A DNA stretch of 64,000 bases from positions 186,001 to 250,000 of the forward strand of contig CANTFG010000256.1 in assembly GCA_947652605.1 (NCBI GenBank), in the 5' to 3' direction. The position numbers were made by a program, and so were the translations under genes. Under the pieces are notes generated by a model. The model ran no database searches, was not told the origin of the DNA, and saw only the letters and a list, made by a program, of their open reading frames with translations. This document shows positions 45,001-59,900 of this stretch, one piece after another; the first letter of the stretch is position 1, and every line of letters begins with the position of its first letter. Source of the stretch: Elmis aenea. Taxonomy: Eukaryota; Arthropoda; Insecta; Coleoptera; Elmidae.

Positions 45001-48000
45001 TACAATTGTTTTGCATGTCTTTCAATGAGCTGGTTTTAATTTTTAATAATTTCCTAAAAATACCGTGCTTTAGTTAATACATATGTTCCTTGAGCGACTA
45101 TTTCTAAACAATTTTAATTATTGATTTGTATATCACAGGAACAGTTTATCCATCGCCTCTTTACATGAATACAATTGTTTTGCATATGTCTTTCAATGAG
45201 CTGGTTTTAATTTTTAATAATTTCTTAAAAATGCCGTGCTTTAGTTAATACATGTGTTCCTTGAGCGACTAATTCGAAACAATTTTAAATATTGATTTGT
45301 ATATCACAGGAACAGTTTATCCATCGCCTCTTTACATGAATACAATTGTTTTGCATATGTCTTTCAATGAGCTGGTTTTAATTTTTAATAATTTCCTAAA
45401 AATACCGTGCTTTAGTTAATACATATGTTCCTTGAGCGACTATTTCTGAACAATTTTAATTATTGATTTGTATATCACAGGAACAGTTTATCCATCGCCT
45501 CTTTACATGAATACAATTGTTTTGCATATGTCTTTCAATGAGCTGGTTTTAATTTTTAATAATTTCCTAAAAATACCGTGCTTTAGTTAATACATATGTT
45601 CCTTGAGCGACTATTTCAAAACAATTTTAATTATTGATTTGTATATCACAGGAACAGTTTATCCATCGCCTCTTTACATGAATACAATTGTTTTGCATAT
45701 GTCTTTCAATGAGCTGGTTTTAATTTTTAATAATTTCCTAAAAATACCGTGCTTTAGTTAATACATATGTTCCTTGAGCGACTATTTCGAAACAATTTCA
45801 ATTATTGATTTGTATATCACAGAAACAGTTTATCTATCGCCTCTTTACATGAATACAATTGTTTTGCATATGTCTTTCAATGAGCTGGTTTTAATTTTTA
45901 ATAATTTCCTAAAAATACCGTGCTTTAGTTAATACATATGTTCCTTGAGCAACTATTTCTGAACAATTTTAATTATTGATTTGTATATCACAGGAACAGA
46001 TTATCCATCGCCTCTTTACATGAATACAATTGTTTTGCATATGTCTTTCAATGAGCTGGTTTTAATTTTTAATAATTTCCTAAAAATACCGTGCTTTAGT
46101 TAATACATATGTTCCTTGAGCGACTATTTCGAAACAATTTCAATTATTGATTTGTATATCACAGAAACAGTTTATCCATCGCCTCTTTACATGAATACAA
46201 TTGTTTTGCATATGTCTTTCAATGAGCTGGTTTTAATTTTTCATAATTTCCTAAAAATACCGTGCTTTAGTTAATACATATGTTCCTTGAGCGAATCTTT
46301 CGAAACAATTTCAATTATTGATTTGTATATCACAGGAACAGTTTATCCATCGCCTCTTTACATTACTACAATTGTTTTGCATATGTATTTCAATGAGCTG
46401 GTTTTAATTTTTAATAATTTCCTAAAAATACCGTGCTTTAGTTAATACATATGTTCCTTGAGCGACTATTTCAAAACAATTTTAATTATTGATTTGTATA
46501 TCACAGGAACAGTTTATCCATCGCCTCTTTACATGAATACAATTGTTTTGCATATGTCTTTCAATGAGCTGGTTTTAATTTTTAATAATTTCCTAAAAAT
46601 ACCGTGCTTTAGTTAATACATATGTTTCTTGAGCGACTATTTCGAAATAATTTTAATTATTGATTTGTATATCACAGAAACAGTTTATCCATCGCCTCTT
46701 TACATGAATACAATTGTTTTGCATATGTCTTTCAATGAGCTTGTTTTAATTTTTAATAATTTCCTAAAAATACCGTGCTTTAGTTAATACATATGTTCCT
46801 TGAGCGACTATTTCAAAACAATTTTAATTATTGATTTGTATATCACAGGAACAGTTTATCCATCGCCTCTTTACATGAATACAATTGTTTTGCATATGTC
46901 TTTCAATGAGCTGGTTTTAATTTTTAATAATTTCCTAAAAATACCGTGCTTTAGTTAATACATATGTTCCTTGAGCGAATATTTCGAAACAATTTCAATT
47001 ATTGATTTGTATATCACAGGAACAGTTTATCCATCGCCTCTTTACATTACTACAATTGTTTTGCATATGTCTTTCAAAGAGCTGGTTTTAATTTTTAATA
47101 ATTTCCTAAAAAACCGTGCTTTGGTTAATACATATGTTCCTTGAGCGAATATTTCGAAACAATTTCAATTATTGATTTGTATATCACAGGAACAGTTTAT
47201 CCATCGCCTCTTTACATGAATACAATTGTTTTGCATATGTCTTTCAATGAGCTGGTTTTAATTTTTAATAATTTCCTAAAAATACCGTGCTTTAGTTAAT
47301 ACATATGTTTCTTGAGCGACTATTTCGAAACAATTTTAATTATTGATTTGTATATCACAGAAACAGTTTATCCATCGCCTCTTTACATGAATACAATTGT
47401 TTTGCATATGTCTTTCAATGAGCTGGTTTTAATTTTTAATAATTTCCCAAAAAGACCGTGCTTTAGTTAATACATATTATGTTCCTTGAGCGACTATTTC
47501 TACACAATTTTAATTATTGATTTGTATATCACAGGAACAGTTTATCCATCGCCTCTTTACATGAATACAATTGTTTTGCATATGTCTTTCAATGAGCTGG
47601 TTTTAATTTTTAATAATTTCCTAAAAATACCGTGCTTTAGTTAATACATATGTTCCTTGAGCGACTATTTCTGAACAATTTTAATTATTGATTTGTATAT
47701 CACAGGAACAGTTTATCCATCGCCTCTTTACATGAATACAATTGTTTTGCATATGTCTTTCAATGAGCTGGTTTTAATTTTTAATAATTTCCTAAAAATA
47801 CCGTGCTTTAGTTAATACATATGTTCCTTGAGCGACTATTTCTAAACAATTTTAATTATTGATTTGTATATCACAGGAACAGTTTATCCATCGCTTTTTT
47901 ACATGAATACAATTGTTTTGCATATGTCTTTCAATGAGCTGGTTTTAATTTTTAATAATTTCCTAAAAATACCGTGCTTTAGTTACTACATATGTTCCTT

Positions 48001-48752
48001 GAGCGACTATTTCTAAACAATTTTATTTATTGATTTGTATATCACAGGAACAGTTTATCCATCGCCTCTTTACATGAATACAATTGTTTTGCATATGTCT
48101 TTCAATGAGCTGGTTTTAATTTTTAATAATTTCCTAAAAATACCGTGCTTTAGTTAATACATATGTTCCTTGAGCGACTATTTCTGAACAATTTTAATTA
48201 TTGATTTGTATATCACAGGAACAGTTTATCCATCGCCTCTTTACATGAATACAATTGTTTTGCATATGTCTTTCAATGAGCTGGTTTTAATTTTTAATAA
48301 TTTCCTAAAAATACCGTGCTTTAGTTAATACATATGTTCCTTGAGCGACTATTTCGAAACAATTTTAATTATTGATTTGTATATCACAGGAACAGTTTAT
48401 CCATCGCCTCTTTACATGAATACAATTGTTTTGCATATGTCTTTCAATGAGCTGGTTTTAATTTTTAATAATTTCCTAAAAATACCGTGCTTTAGTTAAT
48501 ACATATGTTCCTTGAGCGACTATTTCGAAACAATTTTAATTATTGATTTGTATATCACAGAAACAGTTAATCCATCACCTCTTTACATGAATACAATTGT
48601 TTTGCATATGTCTTTCAAAGAGATGGTTTTAATTTTTAATAATTTCCTAAAAATACCGTGCTTTAGTTAATACATATGTTCCTTGAGCGACTATTTCGAA
48701 ACAATTTTAATTATTGATTTGTATATCACAGAAACAGTTTATCCATCGCCAC

Positions 48753-50314
48753 TTTACATGAATACAATTGTTTTGCATATGTCTTTTAATGAGCTGGTTT
48801 AAATTTTTAATAATTTCCTAAAAATACCGAGCTTTAGTTAATACATATGTTCCTTGAGCGACTATTTCGAAACAATTTTAATTATTGATTTGTATATCAC
48901 AGGAACAGTTTATCCATCGCCTCTTTACATGAATACAATTGTTTTGCATATGTCTTTCAATGAGCTGGTTTTAATTTTTAATAATTTCCTAAAAATACCG
49001 TGCTTTAGTTAATACATATGTTCCTTGAGCGACTATTTCTAAACAATTTTAATTATTGATTTGTATATCACAGGAACAATTTATCCATCGCTTCTTTACA
49101 TAAATACAATTGTTTTGCATATGTCTTTCAATGAGCTGGTTTTAATTTTTAATAATTTCCTAAAAATACCGTGCTTTAGTTAATACATATGTTCCTTGAG
49201 CGACTATTTCGAAACAATTTTAATTATTGATTTGTATATTACAGGAACAGTTTATCCATCGCCTCTTTACATGAATACAATTGTTTTGCATATGTCTTTC
49301 AATGAGCTGGTTTTAATTTTTAATAATTTCCTAAAAATACCGTGCTTTAGTTAATACATATGTTCCTTGAGCGACTATTTCGAAACAATTTTAATTATTG
49401 ATTTGTATATTACAGGAACAGTTTATCCATCGCCTCTTTACATGAATACAATTGTTTTGCATATGTCTTTCAATGAGCTGGTTTTAATTTTTAATAATTT
49501 CCTAAAAATACCGTGCTTTAGTTAAAGTGGCGATTTACATGAATACAATTGTTTTGCATATGTCTTTCAATGAGCTGGTTTAAATTTTTAATAATTTCCT
49601 AAAAATACCGAGCTTTAGTTAATACATATGTTCCTTGAGCGACTATTTCGAAACAATTTTAATTATTGATTTGTATATCACAGGAACAGTTTATCCATCG
49701 CCTCTTTACATGAATACAATTGTTTTGCATATGTCTTTCAATGAGCTGGTTTTAATTTTTAATAATTTCCTAAAAATACCGTGCTTTAGTTAATACATAT
49801 GTTCCTTGAGCGACTATTTCTAAACAATTTTAATTATTGATTTGTATATCACAGGAACAATTTATCCATCGCTTCTTTACATAAATACAATTGTTTTGCA
49901 TATGTCTTTCAATGAGCTGGTTTTAATTTTTAATAATTTCCTAAAAATACCGTGCTTTAGTTAATACATATGTTCCTTGAGCGACTATTTCGAAACAATT
50001 TTAATTATTGATTTGTATATTACAGGAACAGTTTATCCATCGCCTCTTTACATGAATACAATTGTTTTGCATATGTCTTTCAATGAGCTGGTTTTAATTT
50101 TTAATAATTTCCTAAAAATACCGTGCTTTAGTTAATACATATGTTCCTTGAGCGACTATTTCAAAACAATTTTAATTATTGATTTGTATATCACAGGAAC
50201 AGTTTATCCATCGCCTCTTTACATGAATACAATTGTTTTGCATATGTCTTTCAATGAGCTGGTTTTAATTTTTAATAATTTCCTAAAAATACCGTGCTTT
50301 AGTTAATACATATG
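48753..50314 (+). repeat. 781-bp tandem duplication with inverted 8-bp junction insert
   Basis: Sequence from 48753 (TTTACATG...) recurs from 49534 at an offset of 781 bp; shared markers are CCGAGCTTTAG and the TATTACAGG monomers (49238 and 50019). The join replaces monomer positions 35-116 by AGTGGCGA (49526-49533). This is the reverse complement of TCGCCACT at 48746-48753, which lies exactly at the left edge of the duplicated unit. The offset equals 5 monomers minus 74 bp. This is the only sharp break in satellite phase in the right segment. Confidence 0.88.
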
Positions 50315-53300
50315 TTCCTTGAGCGACTATTTCGAAACAATTTCAATTATTGATTTGTATATCACAGGAACAGTTTATCCATCGCCTCTTTACATGAATA
50401 CAATTGTTTTGCATATGTCTTTCAATGAGCTGGTTTTAATTTTTAATAATTTCCTAAAAATACCGTGCTTTAGTTAATACATATGTTCCTTGAGCGACTA
50501 TTTCTGAACAATTTTAATTATTGATTTGTATATCACAGGAACAGTTTATCCATCGCCTCTTTACATGAATACAATTGTTTTGCATATGTCTTTCAATGAG
50601 CTGGTTTTAATTTTTAATAATTTCCTAAAAATACCGTGCTTTAGTTAATACATATGTTCCTTGAGCGACTATTTCTGAACAATTTTAATTATTGATTTGT
50701 ATATCACAGGAACAGTTTATCCATCACCTCTTTACATGAATACAATTGTTTTGCATATGTCTTTCAAAGAGATGGTTTTAATTTTTAATAATTTCCTAAA
50801 AATACCGTGCTTTAGTTAATACATATGTTCCTTGAGCGACTATTTCGAAACAATTTCAATTATTGATTTGTATATCACAGGAACAGTTTATCCATCGCCT
50901 CTTTACATGAATACAATTGTTTTGCATATGTCTTTTAATGAGCTGGTTTTAATTTTTAATAATTTCCTAAAAATACCGTGCTTTAGTTAATACATATGTT
51001 CCTTGAGCGACTATTTCGAAACAATTTTAATTATTGATTTGTATATCACAGAAACAGTTTATCCATCGCCTCTTCACATGAATACAATTGTTTTGCATAT
51101 GTCTTTCAATGGGCTGGTTTTAATTTTTAATAATTTCCTAAAAATACCGTGCTTTAGTTAATACATATGTTCCTTGAGCGACTATTTCTAAACAATTTTA
51201 ATTATTGATTTGTATATCACAGGAACAGTTTATCCATCGCCTCTTTACATGAATACAATTGTTTTGCATATGTCTTTCAATGAGCTGGTTTTAATTTTTA
51301 ATAATTTCCTAAAAATACCGTGCTTTAGTTAATACATATGTTCCTTGAGCGACTATTTCAAAACAATTTTAATTATTGATTTGTATATCACAGGAACAGT
51401 TTATCCATCGCCTCTTTACATGAATACAATTGTTTTGCATATGTCTTTCAATGAGCTGGTTTTAATTTTTAATAATTTCCTAAAAATACCGTGCTTTAGT
51501 TAATACATATGTTCCTTGAGCGACTATTTCGAAAGAACTTCAATTAATGATTTGTATATCACAGGAACAGTTTATCCATCGCCTCTTTACATGAATACAA
51601 TTGTTTTGCATGTCTTTCAATGAGCTGGTTTTAATTTTTAATAATTTCCTAAAAATACCGTGCTTTAGTTAATACATATGTTCCTTGAGCGACTATTTCT
51701 AAACAATTTTAATTATTGATTTGTATATCACAGGAACAGTTTATCCATCGCCTCTTTACATGAATACAATTGTTTTGCATATGTCTTTCAATGAGCTGGT
51801 TTTAATTTTTAATAATTTCTTAAAAATGCCGTGCTTTAGTTAATACATGTGTTCCTTGAGCGACTATTTCGAAACAATTTTAAATATTGATTTGTATATC
51901 ACAGGAACAGTTTATCCATCGCCTCTTTACATGAATACAATTGTTTTGCATATGTCTTTCAATGAGCTGGTTTTAATTTTTAATAATTTCCTAAAAATAC
52001 CGTGCTTTAGTTAATACATATGTTCCTTGAGCGACTATTTCTAAACAATTTTAATTATTGATTTGTATATCACAGGAACAGTTTATCCATCGCCTCTTTA
52101 CATGAATACAATTGTTTTGCATATGTCTTTCAATGAGCTGGTTTTAATTTTTAATAATTTCTTAAAAATGCCGTGCTTTAGTTAATACATGTGTTCCTTG
52201 AGCGACTATTTCGAAACAATTTTAAATATTGATTTGTATATCACAGGAACAGTTTATCCATCGCCTCTTTACATGAATACAATTGTTTTGCATATGTCTT
52301 TCAATGAGCTGGTTTTAATTTTTAATAATTTCCTAAAAATACCGTGCTTTAGTTAATACATATGTTCCTTGAGCGACTATTTCTGAACAATTTTAATTAT
52401 TGATTTGTATATCACAGGAACAGTTTATCCATCGCCTCTTTACATGAATACAATTGTTTTGCATATGTCTTTCAATGAGCTGGTTTTAATTTTTAATAAT
52501 TTCCTAAAAATACCGTGCTTTAGTTAATACATATGTTCCTTGAGCGACTATTTCTGAACAATTTTAATTATTGATTTGTATATCACAGGAACAGTTTATC
52601 CATCGCCTCTTTACATGAATACAATTGTTTTGCATATGTCTTTCAATGAGCTGGTTTTAATTTTTAATAATTTCCTAAAAATACCGTGCTTTAGTTAATA
52701 CATATGTTCCTTGAGCGACTATTTCTAAACAATTTTAATTATTGATTTGTATATCACAGGAACAGTTTATCCATCGCTTTTTTACATGAATACAATTGTT
52801 TTGCATATGTCTTTCAATGAGCTGGTTTTAATTTTTAATAATTTCCTCAAAATACCGTGCTTTAGTTACTACATATGTTCCTTGAGCGACTATTTCTAAA
52901 CAATTTTAATTATTGATTTGTATATCACAGGAACAGTTTATCCATCGCCTCTTTACATGAATACAATTGTTTTGCATATGTCTTTCAATGAGCTGGTTTT
53001 AATTTTTAATAATTTCCTAAAAATACCGTGCTTTAGTTAATACATATGTTCCTTGAGCGACTATTTCTGAACAATTTTAATTATTGATTTGTATATCACA
53101 GGAACAGTTTATCCATCGCCTCTTTACATGAATACAATTGTTTTGCATATGTCTTTCAATGAGCTGGTTTTAATTTTTAATAATTTCCTAAAAATACCGT
53201 GCTTTAGTTAATACATATGTTCCTTGAGCGACTATTTCTACACAATTTTAATTATTGATTTGTATATCACAGGAACAGTTTATCCATCGCCTCTTTACAT

Positions 53301-55380
53301 GAATACAATTGTTTTGCATATGTCTTTCAATGAGCTGGTTTTAATTTTTAATAATTTCCTAAAAATACCGTGCTTTAGTTAATACATATGTTCCTTGAGC
53401 GACTATTTCGAAACAATTTTAATTATTGATTTGTATATCACAGAAACAGTTTATCCATCGCCACTTTACATGAATACAATTGTTTTGCATATGTCTTTTA
53501 ATGAGCTGGTTTAAATTTTTAATAATTTCCTAAAAATACCGAGCTTTAGTTAATACATATGTTCCTTGAGCGACTATTTCGAAACAATTTTAATTATTGA
53601 TTTGTATATCACAGGAACAGTTTATCCATCGCCTCTTTACATGAATACAATTGTTTTGCATATGTCTTTCAATGAGCTGGTTTTAATTTTTAATAATTTC
53701 CTAAAAATACCGTGCTTTAGTTAATACATATGTTCCTTGAGCGACTATTTCTAAACAATTTTAATTATTGATTTGTATATCACAGGAACAATTTATCCAT
53801 CGCTTCTTTACATAAATACAATTGTTTTGCATATGTCTTTCAATGAGCTGGTTTTAATTTTTAATAATTTCCTAAAAATACCGTGCTTTAGTTAATACAT
53901 ATGTTCCTTGAGCGACTATTTCGAAACAATTTTAATTATTGATTTGTATATTACAGGAACAGTTTATCCATCGCCTCTTTACATGAATACAATTGTTTTG
54001 CATATGTCTTTCAATGAGCTGGTTTTAATTTTTAATAATTTCCTAAAAATACCGTGCTTTAGTTAATACATATGTTCCTTGAGCGACTATTTCAAAACAA
54101 TTTTAATTATTGATTTGTATATCACAGGAACAGTTTATCCATCGCCTCTTTACATGAATACAATTGTTTTGCATATGTCTTTCAATGAGCTGGTTTTAAT
54201 TTTTAATAATTTCCTAAAAATACCGTGCTTTAGTTAATACATATGTTCCTTGAGCGACTATTTCGAAAAAATTCAATTATTGATTTGTATATCACAGGAA
54301 CAGTTTATCCATCGCCTCTTTACATGAATACAATTGTTTTGCATATGTCTTTCAATGAGCTGGTTTTAATTTTTAATAATTTCCTAAAAATACCGTGCTT
54401 TAGTTAATACATATGTTCCTTGAGCGACTATTTCTGAACAATTTTAATTATTGATTTGTATATCACAGGAACAGTTTATCCATCGCCTCTTTACATGAAT
54501 ACAATTGTTTTGCATATGTCTTTCAATGAGCTGGTTTTAATTTTTAATAATTTCCTAAAAATACCGTGCTTTAGTTAATACATATGTTCCTTGAGCGACT
54601 ATTTCTGAACAATTTTAATTATTGATTTGTATATCACAGGAACAGTTTATCCATCACCTCTTTACATGAATACAATTGTTTTGCATATGTCTTTCAAAGA
54701 GATGGTTTTAATTTTTAATAATTTCCTAAAAATACCGTGCTTTAGTTAATACATATGTTCCTTGAGCGACTATTTCGAAACAATTTCAATTATTGATTTG
54801 TATATCACAGGAACAGTTTATCCATCGCCTCTTTACATGAATACAATTGTTTTGCATATGTCTTTTAATGAGCTGGTTTTAATTTTTAATAATTTCCTAA
54901 AAATACCGTGCTTTAGTTAATACATATGTTCCTTGAGCGACTATTTCGAAACAATTTTAATTATTGATTTGTATATCACAGAAACAGTTTATCCATCGCC
55001 TCTTCACATGAATACAATTGTTTTGCATATGTCTTTCAATGGGCTGGTTTTAATTTTTAATAATTTCCTAAAAATACCGTGCTTTAGTTAATACATATGT
55101 TCCTTGAGCGACTATTTCTAAACAATTTTAATTATTGATTTGTATATCACAGGAACAGTTTATCCATCGCCTCTTTACATGAATACAATTGTTTTGCATA
55201 TGTCTTTCAATGAGCTGGTTTTAATTTTTAATAATTTCCTAAAAATACCGTGCTTTAGTTAATACATATGTTCCTTGAGCGACTATTTCGAAAGAACTTC
55301 AATTATTGATTTGTATATCACAGGAACAGTTTATCCATCGCCTCTTTACATGAATACAATTGTTTTGCATGTCTTTCAAT
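49534..55380 (+). repeat. Supra-HOR copies spaced ~3,930 bp (23 monomers)
   Basis: About 49534-51350 and 53465-55280 carry the same order of types with CCGAGCTTTAG at 49608 and 53539 and TCTTCACATG at 51071 and 55001. The later copy has lost one CAAAAC monomer. A further copy begins near 42.9 kb (TCTTCACATG at 44477), about 10.5 kb before the last one. The block from 45.0 to 47.9 kb (CAGATTATCC at 45997, ACATATTATG at 47475) matches 55.4-57.9 kb at an offset of about 10,355 bp. Confidence 0.78.
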
Positions 55381-56970
55381 GAGCTGGTTTTAATTTTTAA
55401 TAATTTCCTAAAAATACCGTGCTTTAGTTAATACATATGTTCCTTGAGCGACTATTTCTAAACAATTTTAATTATTGATTTGTATATCACAGGAACAGTT
55501 TATCCATCGCCTCTTTACATGAATACAATTGTTTTGCATATGTCTTTCAATGAGCTGGTTTTAATTTTTAATAATTTCTTAAAAATGCCGTGCTTTAGTT
55601 AATACATGTGTTCCTTGAGCGACTATTTCGAAACAATTTTAAATATTGATTTGTATATCACAGGAACAGTTTATCCATCGCCTCTTTACATGAATACAAT
55701 TGTTTTGCATATGTCTTTCAATGAGCTGGTTTTAATTTTTAATAATTTCCTAAAAATACCGTGCTTTAGTTAATACATATGTTCCTTGAGCGACTATTTC
55801 TGAACAATTTTAATTATTGATTTGTATATCACAGGAACAGTTTATCCATCGCCTCTTTACATGAATACAATTGTTTTGCATATGTCTTTCAATGAGCTGG
55901 TTTTAATTTTTAATAATTTCCTAAAAATACCGTGCTTTAGTTAATACATATGTTCCTTGAGCGACTATTTCAAAACAATTTTAATTATTGATTTGTATAT
56001 CACAGGAACAGTTTATCCATCGCCTCTTTACATGAATACAATTGTTTTGCATATGTCTTTCAATGAGCTGGTTTTAATTTTTAATAATTTCCTAAAAATA
56101 CCGTGCTTTAGTTAATACATATGTTCCTTGAGCGACTATTTCGAAACAATTTCAATTATTGATTTGTATATCACAGGAACAGTTTATCTATCGCCTCTTT
56201 ACATGAATACAATTGTTTTGCATATGTCTTTCAATGAGCTGGTTTTAATTTTTAATAATTTCCTAAAAATACCGTGCTTTAGTTAATACATATGTTCCTT
56301 GAGCGACTATTTCTGAACAATTTTAATTATTGATTTGTATATCACAGGAACAGATTATCCATCGCCTCTTTACATGAATACAATTGTTTTGCATATGTCT
56401 TTCAATGAGCTGGTTTTAATTTTTAATAATTTCCTAAAAATACCGTGCTTTAGTTAATACATATGTTCCTTGAGCGACTATTTCGAAACAATTTCAATTA
56501 TTGATTTGTATATCACAGAAACAGTTTATCCATCGCCTCTTTACATGAATACAATTGTTTTGCATATGTCTTTCAATGAGCTGGTTTTAATTTTTCATAA
56601 TTTCCTAAAAATACCGTGCTTTAGTTAATACATATGTTCCTTGAGCGAATATTTCGAAACAATTTCAATTATTGATTTGTATATCACAGGAACAGTTTAT
56701 CCATCGCCTCTTTACATTACTACAATTGTTTTGCATATGTATTTCAATGAGCTGGTTTTAATTTTTAATAATTTCCTAAAAATACCGTGCTTTAGTTAAT
56801 ACATATGTTCCTTGAGCGACTATTTCAAAACAATTTTAATTATTGATTTGTATATCACAGGAACAGTTTATCCATCGCCTCTTTACATGAATACAATTGT
56901 TTTGCATATGTCTTTCAATGAGCTGGTTTTAATTTTTAATAATTTCCTAAAAATACCGTGCTTTAGTTAA

Positions 56971-59900
56971 TACATATGTTTCTTGAGCGACTAATTTGAA
57001 ACAATTTTAATTATTGATTTGTATATCACAGAAACAGTTTATCCATCGCCTCTTTACATGAATACAATTGTTTTGCATATGTCTTTCAATGAGCTTGTTT
57101 TAATTTTTAATAATTTCACAAAAATACCGTGCTTTAGTTAATACATATGTTCCTTGAGCGACTATTTCAAAACAATTTTAATTATTGATTTGTATATCAC
57201 AGGAACAGTTTATCCATCGCCTCTTTACATGAATACAATTGTTTTGCATATGTCTTTCAATGAGCTGGTTTTAATTTTTAATAATTTCCTAAAAATACCG
57301 TGCTTTAGTTAATACATATGTTCCTTGAGCGAATATTTCGAAACAATTTCAATTATTGATTTGTATATCACAGGAACAGTTTATCCATCGCCTCTTTACA
57401 TTACTACAATTGTTTTGCATATGTCTTTCAAAGAGCTGGTTTTAATTTTTAATAATTTCCTAAAAATACCGTGCTTTAGTTAATACATATGTTCTCTGAG
57501 CGAATATTTCGAAACAATTTCAATTATTGATTTGTATATCACAGGAACAGTTTATCCATCGCCTCTTTACATGAATACAATTGTTTTGCATATGTCTTTC
57601 AATGAGCTGGTTTTAATTTTTAATAATTTCCTAAAAATACCGTGCTTTAGTTAATACATATGTTTCTTGAGCGACTATTTCGAAACAATTTTAATTATTG
57701 ATTTGTATATCACAGAAACAGTTTATCCATCGCCTCTTTACATGAATACAATTGTTTTGCATATGTCTTTCAATGAGCTGGTTTTAATTTTTAATAATTT
57801 CCCAAAAATACCGTGCTTTAGTTAATACATATTATGTTCCTTGAGCGACTATTTCTACACAATTTTAATTATTGATTTGTATATCACAGGAACAGTTTAT
57901 CCATCGCCTCTTTACATGAATACAATTGTTTTGCATATGTCTTTCAATGAGCTGGTTTTAATTTTTAATAATTTCCTAAAAATACCGTGCTTTAGTTAAT
58001 ACATATGTTCCTTGAGCGACTATTTCGAAACAATTTCAATTATTGATTTGTATATCACAGAAACAGTTTATCCATCGCCTCTTTACATGAATACAATTGT
58101 TTTGCATATGTCTTTCAATGAGCTGGTTTTAATTTTTAATAATTTCCTAAAAAGACCGTGCTTTAGTTAATACATATGTTCCTTGAGCGACTATTTCTAA
58201 ACAATTTTAATTATTGATTTGTATATCACAGGAACAGTTTATCCATCGCCTCTTTACATGAATACAATTGTTTTGCATATGTCTTTCAATGGGCTGGTTT
58301 TAATTTTTAATAATTTCCTAAAAATGCCGTGCTTTAGTTAATACATGTGTTCCTTGAGCGACTATTTCGAAACAATTTTAATTATTGATTTATATATCAC
58401 AGGCACAGTTTATCCATCGCCTCTTTACATGAATACAATTGTTTTGCATATGTCTTTCAATGAGCTGGTTTTAATTTTTAATAATTTCCTAAAAATACCG
58501 TGCTTTAGTTAATACATACATATGTTCCTTGAGCGACTATTTCGAAACAATTTTAATTATTGATTTGTATTTCACAGAAACAGTTTATCCATCGCCACTT
58601 TACATGAATACAATTGTTTTGCATATGTCTTTTAATGAGCTGGTTTAAATTTTTAATAATTTCCTAAAAATACCGTGCTTTAGTTAATACATATGTTCCT
58701 TGAGCGACTATTTCGAAACAATTTTAATTATTGATTTGTATATCACAGAAACAGTTTATCCATCGCCTCTTTACATGAATACAATTGTTTTGCATATGTC
58801 TTTCAATGAGCTGGTTTTAATTTTTAATAATTTCCTAAAAATACCGTGCTTTAGTTAATACATATGTTCCTTGAGCGACTATTTCTAAACAATTTTAATT
58901 ATTGATTTGTATATCACAGGAAAAATTTATCCATCGCTTCTTTACATAAATACAATTGTTTTGCATATGTCTTTCAATGAGCTTGTTTTAATTTTTAATA
59001 ATTTCCTAAAAATACCGTGCTTTAGTTAATACATATGTTCCTTGAGCGACTATTTCTAAACAATTTTAATTATTGATTTGTATATCACAGGAAAAATTTA
59101 TCCATCGCTTCTTTACATAAATACAATTGTTTTGCATATGTCTTTCAATAAGCTGGTTTTAATTTTTAATAATTTCCTAAAAATACCGTGCTTTAGTTAA
59201 TACATATGTTCCTTGAGCGACTATTTCTAAACAATTTTAATTATTGATTTGTATATCACAGGAAAAATTTATCCATCGCTTCTTTACATAAATACAATTG
59301 TTTTGCATATGTCTTTCAATGAGCTGGTTTTAATTTTTAATAATTTCCTAAAAATACCGTGCTTTAGTTAATACATATGTTCCTTGAGCGACTATTTCTA
59401 AACAATTTTAATTATTGATTTGTATATCACAGGAAAAATTTATCCATCGCTTCTTTACATAAATACAATTGATTTGCATATGTCTTTCAATGAGCTGGTT
59501 TTAATTTTTAATAATTTCCTAAAAATACCGTGCTTTAGTTAATACATATGTTCCTTGAGCGACTATTTCTAAACAATTTTAATTATTGATTTGTATATCA
59601 CAGGAACAGTTTATCCATCGCCTCTTTACATGAATACAATTGTTTTGCATATGTCTTTCAATGAGCTGGTTTTAATTTTTAATAATTTCCTAAAAATACC
59701 GTGCTTTAGTTAATACATATGTTCCTTGAGCGACTATTTCTAAACAATTTTAATTATTGATTTGTATATCACAGGAACAGTTTATCCATCGCCTCTTTAC
59801 ATGAATACAATTGTTTTGCATATGTCTTTCAATGAGCTGGTTTTAATTTTTAATAATTTCCTAAAAATACCGTGCTTTAGTTAATACATATGTTTCTTGA

